From: Auanema rhodensis
Taxonomy: Eukaryota; Nematoda; Chromadorea; Rhabditida; Rhabditidae
NCBI GenBank assembly: GCA_964057225.1
Contig: OZ059896.1
Location: 10,416,001-10,480,000, forward strand
Length of the DNA stretch: 64,000 nt
Reading direction: 5' to 3'
A program made the translations under genes and the position numbers. A model generated the notes under the pieces. The model searched no databases, was not told where the DNA came from, and saw only the letters and a list, made by a program, of their open reading frames with translations. Within the stretch, counting starts at the first letter, position 1. Every line of letters begins with the position of its first letter. Positions 24,927 through 39,900 of this stretch are shown here, in pieces.

Positions 24927-27900
24927 AATGTTAGTGTGGTAATAGGAAAACTAAATATCTCTGATTTAATTATTATAGTTTTAATATACTTTTCTATTTT
25001 AAAAAACAAGTCAATTTAACAATATTTATGATTATATATCGTTTTTACTTCCTATTTTCTTTCATTATATATAAGATTCAGTTTCAAAGTTGTTTGTCAA
25101 GCTCAAAATGACATGACAAGAAACTTATTAGGTAATCATTGAAATGGAAACGATGATGTCTATGCAAGCGGAACTTGCTGACCTCTTCTAATGACCATAC
25201 ATTGATGAAGTTGAAGTTTATTTTTTGACTTTAATTTACAAATTATAATATATTTCAACCAATTATCACTTAATTTGCCCGTTATTAGTTTTTGTTTTTC
25301 CACCAATACTTATTAATAACCTAATTTTTAGTCTATATTCATAAGTATTTATGCTTTGATGAACTAAAAAGTTCCTCAAACTAGCTAAGCATTTATTTTG
25401 GGATAGATGTTTTGAGGATAGAAGCTAAGAGAAAGAGATTGAGATATAGAAGTAGCAGAAGAAAGACATGGAACATGAATGTTGGTGAAAGTGATTGAAG
25501 AATAGATGTATGTATATTGGTAGTGCAAAGGATAAGGCTTATTAGTTAAAGTATTTTGAAGAGAGAAGAAGCAAAATTGAATGTGCCATGAAATAAGATC
25601 GAATATGATGAAAGACTGAAGTGAAGAACGAGAGAAAGAGATAGATTCGAGAGAATCGAATAAAAGTTTTCGATATGTGAGATGTGTTTCACATATTCCT
25701 TCAAAATCTACATTACTACTCATCTAAATACTTAAAGCTGCATACCGCATATGTATGAATGTAACAGTTACATATGAAATTCTGAGATTTTATTACTCTG
25801 AGAACCTAAAGAATCATAAAGAGTACCAGAATATCGGAGTGAGTGAAGGGAAAAGAGAATAAAAATCCTACGAGACCAAGCCTATGGTCGGCAATTGCCG
25901 GATATGCTCTAGGAAAAATTGAATCATTTCTTTTAAGACATGTATACTTAGAATACTTTTCTCTTTACTTCATTCTCTATATTACTATTACATGTGAAAT
26001 GAACACTGAAGTATTCGTATATGATGATCTAAGAAAGATTTCTGTATCAAAGCTTTCAATAGACGAACATTGAAACGTAAGGCTTTATATAAGAGCATAT
26101 TCTTATTATATCTATTGAGATACATTTATGAATATATTATATGTATAGATAACTAATTCCATAGTTGAATATTGATTGAACTTGTATAATTAGTAGTCAA
26201 TATGGAGAATAGTAGAAGGAGATAAAGGAATTGTAGAGAGACAACGGTTAGCCTCTCCGCACATAATATCCACAATTTGAAGGAAATCTGACATATGTTC
26301 TATGAGCGTTCTCATACTACCTGTAGTAGGATTAGTGGCACAATGAAGAGCCTGGTCATCTACGGATAATCCACTTGAACAGTTGCAATGGAAATCTGTA
26401 GAGCATATCGAGATTGTGATGCAGATATTCAAAAATGCTTGAATGAGTTGAATCATATTGATGGCAAGTATAGCAGCATAAGTTGGTAACGTCACACAAC
26501 TTCTTTCTCAATATACTATGCAAATAATTAATTGAAAATGTAAATGAATCGAAAGAACTGCTTTTTCTACCCATTTTAGCTTCTGTTTTTCATTAGAAAA
26601 TGCAATTCACAACCATCATCGACTGCTGAGTCATATTTTTGTTCATCGTTAACCTTCAAACTATGCCCCACAGGGTCCATAAAATGGACCAGCTCTTATT
26701 CAGCTTATCTACTTTCCTTACACTCTTTCTCTCTTTTTCTTTCTTTTTCTCTCGTCCACTCTGTGAATTATACGCATTCTATCTCTTATTTTCTGTACAG
26801 CTTAATTAATCTTGCTGCCTGCTATTTATGTGAGTAGTGAAATTGCTACCCATTACAACCAGGCAGCAGGAGCATGACATTCGCTCCTAGATTGATAATA
26901 GCTTAAAGGGCAACGAAAATCTTACATGATACATAAGCTGAAAATGTGAATCATTCTTTTCATTTGGAAGAAATTGTGGTGTGAATAGTGGGGGTATAAG
27001 CCTATTGCCATCAGCTCGCTAACGATTTGTTCTGGCAGGTGAGACTAATTATGCCCTTACTATGCATGGCGGACTAACATACATAGCTACTGGCTAACCA
27101 ATGAGGGAATCATCCAATTGTTAGATAGCATATGAGAATAAGAGAGGTATGACTGCTTAGGTGGTTAGAGACAAACATTTCGAAAAGAAAGATTATTGAT
27201 AGAAGCATTCAGAAGAAGGGAGAAAGGAAGGGGAAACAAGAAAGCTTAGCGAACCACAAGGCAATAAGCTGAAACCTGGTATTGATTGTAGTGCTTGAAT
27301 ACAATTTCTTAACAATCAGAGACTTTTAATATTTTCAATTCTATACTCATATAAACTTTTTACATGTACAATTTCTACTTTTCTTTCTCATAATCCGAAT
27401 ATAAGAAAGAAAGAAACTCTTCAAGACCTTAGATTCGAACCCAATTAGCTCGATTGAATAGAAAGACCAAAGAAGGTACCAGGTGTTCGGTGGCATATTG
27501 CTCCCCTTAGAAGTCAGTTTGCGAGCAAAATCTAAATTGGCTACAAATCATTTTTGTTTATTTATTATTCATAAGCTCTATGAGTAAAAACCCGACGATA
27601 ACAGAAGGACTAATAGTGTAAAAAGGTTTTTTTCATATAAAACACAATCTAGAATGTTATAAATAAGTTCAAATACAATATGACAACAAAGATTTATTTC
27701 ATTTTGACTATTATTTGTGTGATTTCATCAACATCATTCACGTCATCATCATCATCATCATCTAGTTATCTTCATCCTTTCCTCTCTTGTCTACCCACCT
27801 AACTAGTCTTTCCCAACTATTTCCAAAGGATATAGGATATAGAATCTTCTTGAAAACTATTCAAAACCATTTCCTTCTTTTGATGTCTTGAACCATAATG

Positions 27901-30900
27901 GATTATGTGGAAGGCTTCATACAGCCGTCAATAACTTCAATGATGGTCAGTTTTAAAGAGTCGTCAACCAGGCTGTCGGCATCGGCTTTTCTAGCTTTCA
28001 ACATATACTAAGCTTATCCAGACGAAGCATCTAAATGACTGACAGCTTTAACTGACTAACTATATAAGAAAATTAATTATATACATTATCTTAATAGAGT
28101 ATATAATCTATAAATTCAATATATATGAAAGACTTCAAAGATATAGAAATTAAATAGATTTAAAATAAATAAAATAGTTATTTCATTCATTTATTATTAG
28201 ATGGGAACAACTGTATTATCAGTTTTTGCTCGTGATTTGGATATTGGGGAAAATGGAGAAGTGGAATACTCATTAGGAGATGGAGAAGGTTCAGAATATC
28301 TGACCATACAACCAAAATCAGGAGTAATTCAAACGGCATCCCCTCTTGATCGTGAAGTTTTGAGCCTAATTCGGTATGAATAGTAGATTTTCATTACAAC
28401 CTACGAAGCGATTTTTAAAGATTGGATGTCATAGCAACTGATAAAGGAATACCACCAAGAAAAAGTACAGCATTAGTTGAAATTGGAATCATTGATGTTA
28501 ATGATAATCCACCAATATTTGAAAAAGATTTTTATAATATAACCATATCGGAAAATGCTACATTGCCAGTTATTGTAGCAACTGTTCGAGCTACAGATAA
28601 GGATAGTGGATTAAATGGTATAATCTAAAGAAAATAGCATAATTTATGAAACAAATTACAGGTCAAGTACATTATAGTCTAGTTACCACATCATCTTTAC
28701 CAATTACAATTGATTATTCCACAGGAGAAGTGACATTAAGAGAGAAACTTGATGCTAAATATTCGCCATTTACTGTTCTCGTTCGAGCTAAGGATGGAGC
28801 TCAACCAGCATTAACTTCAACAGTATCATTAACATTAAACATTGAAGATATTAATGATCATGTAAAATATATTATAAGCAAATATAAAACATTTTATTTT
28901 TAAGGCTCCAAGGTTTATAGCATCACAAAAGCAAATATTTTTGGAAGAAAATGTTGCTGTAGGTGAAGAAGTAGCTAAAGTTTATGCAATTGATGATGAT
29001 TCTGGTGTAAATGGACAAGTAAAGTATGTATTATTTGTTTATTTGATTGTTGTGTTTCTATACTTGATTGATTGATTCCTCTAAATTATGAAAATAATTT
29101 GTTTTAGATATTCAATGACAGGATCAGATGATTTTGATATTAATGAAAATTCTGGTGTAATTAAAACAACTCATTTATTGGATCGTGAGCGAATGGCAGC
29201 TTATGAACTAAAGGTTATTATAATTTAAATTATATAATTAATAATTTCATTAATTTAAAGAAATATATTATAAAAAGTTATTTTTAGATAACTGCTAGTG
29301 ATCTTGGTGAACCATCACAGAATACATCAACAATCATGAATGTTATGATTCGTGATGTTAATGATAATGCTCCACAATTTGATAAAAATGAATATAATGT
29401 TTCTGTATCAGAGGATACTGAACGTGGAACACAAATTCTAACATTACTAGCTACGGATAAGGATGAAAATCAGAAAATCAGCTACAGAATTGAGCAAGCT
29501 ACTAAAGAAGTTATAGCGTTGATTGATATGGGAGAACAAGGCGCTTTACTAACCTTATCTGCTCCTGTTCATAGTTCTGATGATGTAATTCGAGTTGAGA
29601 TCATAGCTACGGATCAGGGAGGTCTTCAAGGAAAAGCCATTGTGAATATATTCGTTGATGACATCAATTCTGCTCCTTACTTCACTCAACACCCTTTTTC
29701 TGTGCGAATTCCTGAGAATTCTCCTGTTGGCTTTCATGTTATGACACTTCATGTAAGATAGTTTATCATTGCTATGATTCATTAAGATTTTTCAGGCTGA
29801 AGATACAGATCGTGGAAGTAATGCTGATATAACATATCAACTGAAAAGTGATGCATTTGAGATAGATTCTCGTTCAGGTCAAATTCAAACAAAAATTGAA
29901 TTAGATCGTGAAGAACAGGAATCATATACTTTAACAGTTGTAGCTTCTGATGGAGCTGATCCACCTTTAAGCAGTACTACTCAAGTAGAAGTCATTGTTG
30001 ATGATGGTAAGTGTTGTATATAATTCATTATTTTTATTTTTTATTCATCTTCATGAATGAAGGATGATGATGTCGATAAAGGTTATGAGAGAAAAATCTT
30101 GAAGACACTGTCAAGATTATGCTTCGTCTATGTGTGTGTCTGTGTGTGTGTGTGTGCCAAGTGTTTCATTTTGGATTAAGGCGCTAATTTCCGTAAATAA
30201 TGAGGCAGCTTGAACAGCTGGCCTTTTCGTCGGCTGGAAATTGCCTGTCCGGTACTCCAGGGGCTGTTGTCTCTCTCTCTTTCATCATACACACACATGC
30301 ATCTCATCTCATCTCTAGCTCTCTTACCCTATTCTGTCATTCTTTCTATCTATAAGGGGAGTATATGTATGGTCAAGCCATACTGGGTAAAAGAGGATAT
30401 TGACAACAAGACTAGAGAAGATGCAAGATTTGTCTCATCTACATGTAGAATCCATTTGGTTCGTCTCTCAAATGAGCAACATAGACATTGAATGTTAATG
30501 ATTTGTTTACAAACATTTAAAAAGAGTAAACAATATTAGCATAAATTGAGGAAAAAGGTATAATAACCTTCTGTTTTGCTTGAAGCATCTGTATATACTT
30601 AATGGTGTATGAATATATAGAAATTATTTATTTATATATTAAGTCGTATATGAAACATCTCTAGAGAAATCGTAATGATTGACAGTTTTTTCATATACTT
30701 TTCGTTTAAAAAGGAAAATTTTTGAATAGCTATTGAATAATTAAAATGTAAAAAGCCAATTCGAAAAAAAATGGAAATATTTGAATTTGAATGAGAAATT
30801 TCATTAAGAAGATGAGAAGATTTTCTGAGTAAAATACTCATTAGATTTCTAGTCGGCATAGATCAAAGAATTGTACTTCTTAATTTCTATGCCTTGAATA

Positions 30901-33900
30901 GTAAGTATTTTTATAAAGAAAAAATGTTTCTTTTCGAGTAATTTGTGGATTAATCTTAATTTATAAATAATTTCAGTTAACGATAATGCTCCTGAATTCT
31001 CAGCTGCTCGATATGAAGCATCTATATCAGAAGATATTGCAGTTGGAACATCATTTATGCAGGTAAAACATACAACATGTGCTCTAATGATCTTCATTCT
31101 TTTAAGATTTCTGCTATTGATGCTGATGTAGGTAATAATGGTATAGTAGACTATTATATGAATGATACTGATGCAACTGTGATGCTGGATCTCTTCCGCT
31201 TAGACCGAACTAGTGGAACTTTGCGCGTATCCGGAAAATTGGATCGAGAACTTTATCCAAAGTGAGTTGATTCATTCACTAAATTTTATTTTTCGATAGG
31301 AGGCTTTCAAGTGTGTCAATCTACCAGATTTCCGGACAACAGTTTTGTTGTCTTGTAAAGGACATAACCTAATTTTGCAGTTGAATAGAAGAACATGCGA
31401 TTTCTCTCTTTTCTAATTCCTTTAACACAGTTTGGCATGATTGAAGGAAAAGATGCAAGAAGGCATAGTAAAATATATGCATATAGTAAAGAAAAGAAAA
31501 TAGAAACATCTGTTAGGGTGAAAATTAATTATATTTTCACCATTTGCCCTCATATTTTCTTTTTTTATTCTTTTTTTTTCTTGACTGTTATGCATCGCAT
31601 CATAATGCTTTGTGCGTTATAATGAGCTTATTGCGCAATTGAACTCAATGAGTAGGGGTTGTCTTTGCTATGGCTTTTTTCTTCAAAAATTATGAGAAAA
31701 GGTCAAGCAGATGATACAAACATGTGTCAAATACTTTATTTAATCTGTAACATATACCTTAAACTACAAACATGTGAAATGATAGAGTATTTAAAATTAA
31801 AATAAACAACAAAACATAAACAATTTGAACTTGTTTCAGGCTTGTTCTTCCTGTAATTGCTCGTGATCGTGGTACACCAACCTTATCATCATCATCACAA
31901 ATCATCATTACTTTACTTGATATCAACGATAATGCTCCAATCTTTGAACATTCATCATTTGATTTATATATTGCTGAGAATTCTCCTGCTGGAAGTTTAG
32001 TTGGTACCATACAAGCGCACGATCCTGATGAGGGCGAGAATGCTATTATGCAATTCCGTATATTCGGTGGAACTGATGCCAAACTATTTGATATTGAAAC
32101 AGATCCTGATCAACCAGGACTTGTAAGAATATTAACCCGAGCTGAATTCGATTATGAGGCAAAAGCTAATAAATTTTATTTGGAAGTTCAAGCAAGCAGG
32201 TAATTATTGAAATATCGTTGAAATTTATATTTAATTATTGATTTATAGTGGACAATTAAGTTCAACAGTTCCTGTACGTGTTCATGTATCTGATGTGAAT
32301 GATAATCGACCAATATTAAAAGATTTTATCGTTTTCTTCAATCGTTATGAAGGAGAAACAATGAATACAGATATTGGAAATATTCCAGCTTTGTAAGTTT
32401 TATGATGTAAGCTTGAATCTTTAATTTTCAATTTTTATAGCGATCCTGACCAAAATGCTACATTAGAATATACAATGGAAGAAAACGATGTGTTATTTGT
32501 TGATAAATATTCTGGAAAAATGACATTAAAACAGCTTTGGAAACGCAATTTTGATGCAAAATTCAAAACTTGTGTATCTGGTATTTCTATATTTATCTAT
32601 ATAACTTTTAATATTTATCATATTATATCAGATGGTCCTAATACTGTATGTGGTTTATGTCGATTCATACATACTTACATACATGCTGATTGGTTACGTG
32701 AAGCTATAACTATACATATAGAAAAAATATCTTTGGATGATTTTTGGGATCCAGCTGTGTTTAATCGTTTAAGGTTTTCTACTTTTTCTCAGTTATGTCT
32801 TAACTATAAAAATATTTATTTAGACAATCAATTTCAACAATAGATGATTGGGATTCATCTTCTATTCATATACTTGGAGCAGAAACTGTAAAACAAGGAA
32901 TCAATGTGAATTTCGTTGTAGTTGATAAAGGAAGATTAATCAGGTATGTTTATATAAAATTATTTTACTTTCAATCTTTATTGATGAATTGTATTGTTCA
33001 TAAGAAAATTAAGTTGAAAAGCCTTAATTGTCTTTCATGTGTCGGGTTTATATTTCATGTTTCATTTAATATAATTATAATTTATTATAATTATTATTAT
33101 CTCAAGTAGTTATTACATTGAGACTATTCAACAGCTTGAAAATATAAAATAATTAAGATTTATAATTTATATTGAATAAAGCTAATGAAGGAAATGCACA
33201 CATCTCATCTTTAATCAGATTATTATCTCTTAGAATCAAGATGATGCTTTTCTTAATTTTCTTTTATATTTGGACGGTAATTTGAAAAGCTCTTGTCTTC
33301 AGATAATGTGACATACTTGCCTTTGCCACTGTCGCAGCATGTTCGCATATTCCTTTCTAGCTGCTTGAGCGATCTAATCTTCTTCAATAACAGCTTGAAG
33401 AGGCATGTATTACGGGAATACAAATGCCTTTCATATCATCTTTTCGCAGTTTTGAATCTGAAGAGTTTCCGACCCTATTCTGTCGGTAAACGCCTACAAA
33501 GACATAAGAGATGTATATGAAAAGATAATAGAAGATGATGTTGTCGTTCAATATAAATTAGAAAATCAAGTGTTTTTCCTATTCATTGCCGGTAATGAGC
33601 ATACTGTCTGTCAGCCATCTGTCAAACTGTCTCGATTTACGAAATCTTCATACTTTCTTTGGTATAAAAGAAAAAATAAAAATTACCAGATGGAAAATAC
33701 ATAAGAAGTCAACAGTTTTGTTTCATCCTTCCGACAACAAAAAAACTATTTTGTGAATCTAATCGTGATTCTTTTCTTTCAAAATGAGAAAAAAACAAAT
33801 ATAATACTCTAGCTTGTTATGAAGAGCATGGTCAAGAGAAACAGACAGATGTTTGTCCTTATCCAATTCAGTATAATCATCTTTTCTTCAACAACTAAAG

Positions 33901-36900
33901 TCCATTTATTAGTTTTTTAACAAAAATGAAGAGAAAACAATTATCCGTATTGATCATTAAAACCCTGACGTTCAATTGGATATTTTGTTCACATAAAATT
34001 CGTTGTTAAAGTCATTTATGCCAATTTTGACCTTATAATCGTTGAACCAGCTGTACCAATAACAAACATATTTATTTATATAAATAACATAATTTATATA
34101 CATATATTATTATATTTTTATTTTTAATAATCTTGGATGAATTGAAAGTTTGAGTATTGAGTGTTAATGGTCAAAAGCTTTTACGAGATGGAACGATGTG
34201 CTTATTCAATATTCTGACCATTTAGACATATTAAGAACACTGAAAGGATGTAAAAGCAAGTAAAACCGATGCTCTTGGTTGGCTAGTTGACACGTCAGTG
34301 CATTCAGATGATCGATGTTCTCCGTTGTTGCGTAGAACGGATGAGAGTTAGAATACATGAATGAGGCAGTAAGCGTTCACTGCTATTCGTCTCCTGTAAT
34401 TTCTCTCTCGAGGCTCTTCCCTAGCCCATTAGTTCTAAAATAGTTGAAACATCTAACTCAAAATCGGGGGGAAGGGTGTAAAAATATGAGAAACTTGAAA
34501 GAAAAAATAAGAAATTCCTTTGGTTGTTGAAATGTTTCATCATTTTATTGGAACTAATGTGAAAGCTGATATTCTTATTCGATGGTAGAACAGATGCTTT
34601 GAAGTCGTATCATTAGGAAATTGCTTTTCCGAAAGGCTGAAAGTGAGAATCGGAAAAGATAGAGAGAGAAATAGAACAGCTTGTAGCTTGTAAGGTAACT
34701 CCTTTTATGGTTATTGAAGGAAATACTATAATTGAAATAGAGCATATGATGAAGATGATCTATAAGCAACAAGAAAGAGAATAGGGGGCAGCAAGCAAGT
34801 AGCGTGTATGATTGAGAGATAGAGAGAGAAATATATGAAAAAGGGGGTGAAATGAGAAAGATCTTTCCTGAAGAACATATGGTTCAGCTCAAATAACATG
34901 CCAAATATGTCAACAGTCAGTATGAGCAAAGATATCTTAGTTAGATCTCTTTTGTCCTCTATAAGCTTTGAGACAATATCATTAACAAAAAGATGAATTG
35001 AAAGACAGAAGGTTTAAATATGAGATTCATATATCACGATATTCATATATTCATATTACTATATGCGGGATTTATTGTAATAATTATTATAAAATAATAT
35101 TTATAGATCATGGAAAGTTGAAGATGTTCTGAAATCGGAAATAAGTCGATTAGAAAGAGTATCACTTCTTCATATTACTGTAGTTCGTGATGAAAGTTGT
35201 TCGAAAGAACCATGTCCATATTATCAGAAATGTCGTCAAACATTAAAATATATAAACAATCAACAGGTTTAATTATCTTAATTATCTTTATATTTTAATT
35301 ATTTTTAGTTTCATGAAACTGATAATTTCATTGCCAAAACAATAAGAACATTACAAACGTTTGTATGTGAATGTCCATCTGGATTTACAAGTAAGTGTAT
35401 GAATCACAATCTTCCCAATTCTTTATACTAACCATTATAACTCGGTTGCATGTTCAATAAGTGTTTTATTATAATTATTGTTTATAATTAATTTCAATTC
35501 TCAATTGAATTTCAAATATTTATTCTCCTCTTTACAGGTTCAATTGAAAATCTTCAACAATGCGATTTAAGGCTTGATCAATGTTACAGTAATCCATGCA
35601 AAAATAATGGAACATGTGTTTCATTGGAAAATAGCTACAGATGTGAATGTCAAGGAAGTTGGAGTGGTAAGTAGTTTAATAAGTTATTTATTTACTTAAA
35701 TATAATAATAATATTTAAATTATAATTAAAATAACATTCTTATAATACATTAATATTATTTAATTAACAAGTAGAATATCTAATTCATTCTAATTATTGA
35801 ATTTATGCTTTGAAAGAAGAAAGGGGGACAGAAATTGGGGGAGGAGATGATTAGGTTGACTGATGATTTACCAGAGAGTACATGTTAGTAATTCTACTTT
35901 GAATTATTAGCTGGAAAGATAGAAAAGATATGTATGTCTGTATAGTATATGAATATTAATATTTTAAATTAAATATATGATTAGAAGACAGTTTCAATAT
36001 TATATATTATAATATATGTATACATCTTGTATAATTTGTAATTTAACTTAAAATATTTTCATAATTTCTTTCTTTTCTCATCTGAACACTATTCTGTTAT
36101 AATGGAGGTCATCTTTTCTCTTCTAATTCAATATAGTTGATGACGAACTTTGTACGTCTTACTGAACATATTGCCGTTCTAGTTAAGGATGTGCAACATA
36201 CACAACATAAGTATGCCTACTCAATATAATCTGCTGATTTCATTATAACAGCCTTATATTGAAGAATTATGCGATTATCACCCTTTCCCTCTAAATTGTG
36301 TAGACTCTTAAGAAGACTTGAGTAGAGAAGATTGACAATGGGACTTGAGATACACACACAACTGAATGAAGAGATTGAACTGACCAATTTGAATGTAACA
36401 AAAAAAGTTCTTTTCGAAGCTAAAAGGAGAAAATTGAAAAAACCGGAGTAGGGGAAGAGGGGGGGAGAACAGAGTGTATGAGTATAAAAACTTAGAGTTA
36501 ACTCTCAAATAATAAAATCGTTTGAAACTTTCTGAGACAAATTGGGTTCTTCCTGAATTTCCTATAGCTAACGCTAATTCGGAAGTTAAAAATTGACATG
36601 AAAATTTGTTTCGGAAATAGTTTTCTGTATCTTCATTAAATAATTTTGAATTTATTGAGCATATGTTGAGATCATTAAAGATGTAATGGACTCTTACTAT
36701 AATACCAAATGTTGCATTTACAAGGGTCGCTTAGAGTGATATAGTTAAATAAAAAAAAGACTGTAAGAGTATATGATATAAGTGGTTAAAGCATTAAGTA
36801 TATATACACATATGTATACTCTATTATATATTCCAATATGTATATACTATTACATATAATTAAGGGAGGAATAACACTTTTATATTATTTTTTATTTTAT

Positions 36901-39900
36901 TTTTCAGGTCAAAATTGTGATATTCCACATGCTGCATTAACATGTCTTCCCGGATATTGTTTATCAGATTCATCATGTGAACTTATTGGAAATGAAATGA
37001 AATGTAGACATTGTCCTTATAATCGAACAGACACTGATGAACGTTGTCGATTACGTTCAATATCCTTTAATGGAAATTCAGTTGTTAATGTAAATCGTGA
37101 TTTAAGTCGCATGGAATGGACGCTAGAATTAAGGTATATTATTCATATAATTTAATATAATTAATTTATATATTTATTAGTATTTCAACTATTGCTCATG
37201 ACGGTGTCATATTATATTCTGGTCATCCTGAAGCTGATCATATTGAACTTTCTATTTCGGATCGTATACTTAGAGCTCAATTTTCACTTGGAGACAAAAA
37301 TAAAGTGGTTCGAATGGAAAATGAAAGACATAACAGGTAATTTATTTCTTTTTTTTTTTACATAAATATAATTTTTATTTTTCAGGATTAATGACGGTCA
37401 ATGGCATAAAATTACTTTGCATTATTATGATCGAGTTTGTTATTTATAACTATATTATTTATATTTAATTTTTATAGAAACTTACCATATTATTAGATGA
37501 ATGTGATGCATTTTCTTCGTTATATGCTAACGGAGAACGTCCTTGTGCTGCACAAGCAAAAATTGATTTACCAGCAAAGTGTGTACAATTTATAAATAAT
37601 TTTATATTTTAACTATTATATGTATAGTTTACAAATTAATTACAATATTATTTACAGATGCTTAGATCCAGCTGTACCATGCTTCCGTTTCTTGGATTTA
37701 ACTAATGGAATATTTATTGGTGGACGACCAACATCTAATCAACAAGTTGAACATGGCTACAATGGATGTATTTCAAACCTGAGTTTGAATGGAGAATTAA
37801 TCCATTTCTCGTCAATTCCTGATATGTATACTATTGGAACAGTTAAAGAAGGATGTTCAGCTCTTTCTGATTTTTGTTCTGATACATCTATGTGTCCATC
37901 CAATAGTAAATGTATTAATCGTTGGAATGGATTCAATTGTCGCTGTCCACACTCCGTGCATAGTACAAGCACTTGCGAATCAGGTATATCTCCTTGTTTA
38001 ATTCATTTTTCATATTCTTTTTTTTTTGTTTCAGAAAATATATCAACTCATTCTCGTCCTATATCATTGTCTGATGATGAATCATTTGTGATTTATGAGC
38101 CAAATGATGTCGCCGTTCCATTCTCATTGGCATTTGAATTCCGAACATCTCGTGTTGATACTCAAGTTATGGTTGTTGAGTTTGATCAGAGAAACACATT
38201 TTATCGCCTACAGGTATCCGTACAATCTAATTTGTTTGTAAAATTTTGTTTTTTCAAAGATTGATGATGGTTTAATACATGTTTGGGTTGGACAAAACTC
38301 AATGCTTATACCCATGGCTGAAGTAAATGCTGGACATTGGATTCGTGTTCATGTAGATTTTGATGAAGAAGAGATTACAACAACTATTGATAGCATATAT
38401 AGTGTTGTTTACAAGAAAGCATTACTAGTTGATCTGAATGTTGCTCTCATCTATACAGGATTAGCACCATCGACAGGTCATCCTTCTAGATTTGAAGGCT
38501 GCCTTCGTGATCTTCAAGTTAATGGTCAAGTACAACCTGTTAAAGAAAAAGGAAAAGTAAGTATTATCTCTTCTTTCGTACAACTTATACTATAAACATA
38601 GGTTCGAGCTGGATGTATCGTAGGAAATCGTTGTTCCATATCGGGAGTATGTCCAAAAGAAAGTAAATGTCATCGAGAATGGGATCGTCACAGATGTCAA
38701 TGTCATAAAGGTTCATAATGAAATTTCAAATTCTATTAAAAATTCTTCTTTATTCAAGGTTTTGTTGGTGATACATGTATGCCAATATGCTCCATAAAGG
38801 GTATCTGTGGAACTGATGGTCTTTGCCAAGTAACTAATTCATCGTCTGGATATGAATGCCAATGTCCCCAAGGTATTAACTATAATAATATATTTTAGTA
38901 GAATTCAATATATATATATTACTCTTTAAGGTCGCACTGGCTTAAATTGTGAGAAAAATTTAGCTGAACAGCTTTGTCCAGCTGGATGGTTTGGTGAATA
39001 TCCATTCTGTCGGCGATGTAATTGTAATCCACTTTTCGGATTTGTTTCACAATGTGATTCGATAACTGGTGATTGCCAGTGTGAGGTACACAATCAAATA
39101 ATAATGCTTTTATTAATAATTTTTAAAATAGAAATTCTTTTTCCTTAAAAATGGTCGATGTGTACCATGTGAATGTGGGCTCGGCTCGCAATCCATGGAA
39201 TGTTCTACTGATGGTCAATGCACATGTTCTGGACAAGCAACAGGACGTCGATGTGATAGATGTGCAGATAAACGTCAAGTTCGTAAACTGTTATATATTC
39301 TTAAAACTTATTTTTATATAGATGTTAGATATGAAAACATTGAAATGTCTATCTATTCGTGACCGTTGTCCGTCTGAAATTGAAGATGGTATACAATGGC
39401 CAACCACATTAAAAGGTATATTCTTTGATTAAAAACAACAAATAACTAATAATATTTAGGTGTACTAGCCCGAGCTTCATGTCGTGGACAAGAAACTGGC
39501 TTAGCTACCAGACTATGTGATAAAGGTGGTGAATGGCAAAATGTAAATAATTGGAATTGCACGAAGCCAGAGTATGGCCTAATGGTTAATAAGGTAAATA
39601 TAATATTATGAAGAATATTTTTAACGTATAACTTTGTATTTTAGTTCGATGCTCTGGATTCATATGAGCTATTGACTATGCTTCATAATGCAACGGACTC
39701 AGAAACATCAATCCGAGGTCGTAATCTTGAAATTGCTCGTTCAGCAACTGAGCGTATAATTCAAAATGAATTCAAGTAACTCCTATTAAGCCAAATTTTA
39801 TTTAATTTTTAATTTTTAGACTTGAACCTACCGTACGATTACATATGCGTGACTTATTTTTTACCCAATCACTTGTAAAAGCAACGGATAAGATATTAGA

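Larger units (their letters stand above)
24664..28200. other. 3.5 kb intron of fmi-1
   Basis: Splits the second cadherin repeat in frame (EDAP | MGTTVL). It contains a TCTA/CT repeat, GC-richer patches around 26600-27130 and 27420-27560, a strong short hairpin at 26811-26870, a (CAT)n run near 27738-27762, and opposite-strand open frames, of which 26190-26495 looks the least random. An intron of this size in a genome of 50-nt introns probably carries regulatory elements. Confidence 0.5.

Noticed and set aside
25385-25723. 112-codon minus-strand frame in an fmi-1 intron
   Set aside because: Low-complexity Ser/Leu/Phe content from GA-rich DNA, with no motif or splice context.
27420-27485. tRNA-like B-box (GGGTTCGAATC on the minus strand)
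   Set aside because: The T-stem pairs poorly and no matching acceptor stem, D-arm or anticodon arm could be formed.
30210-30491. 93-codon plus-strand frame in an fmi-1 intron
   Set aside because: Built on CT and CA repeats; no domain, and the intron boundaries around it are clear.
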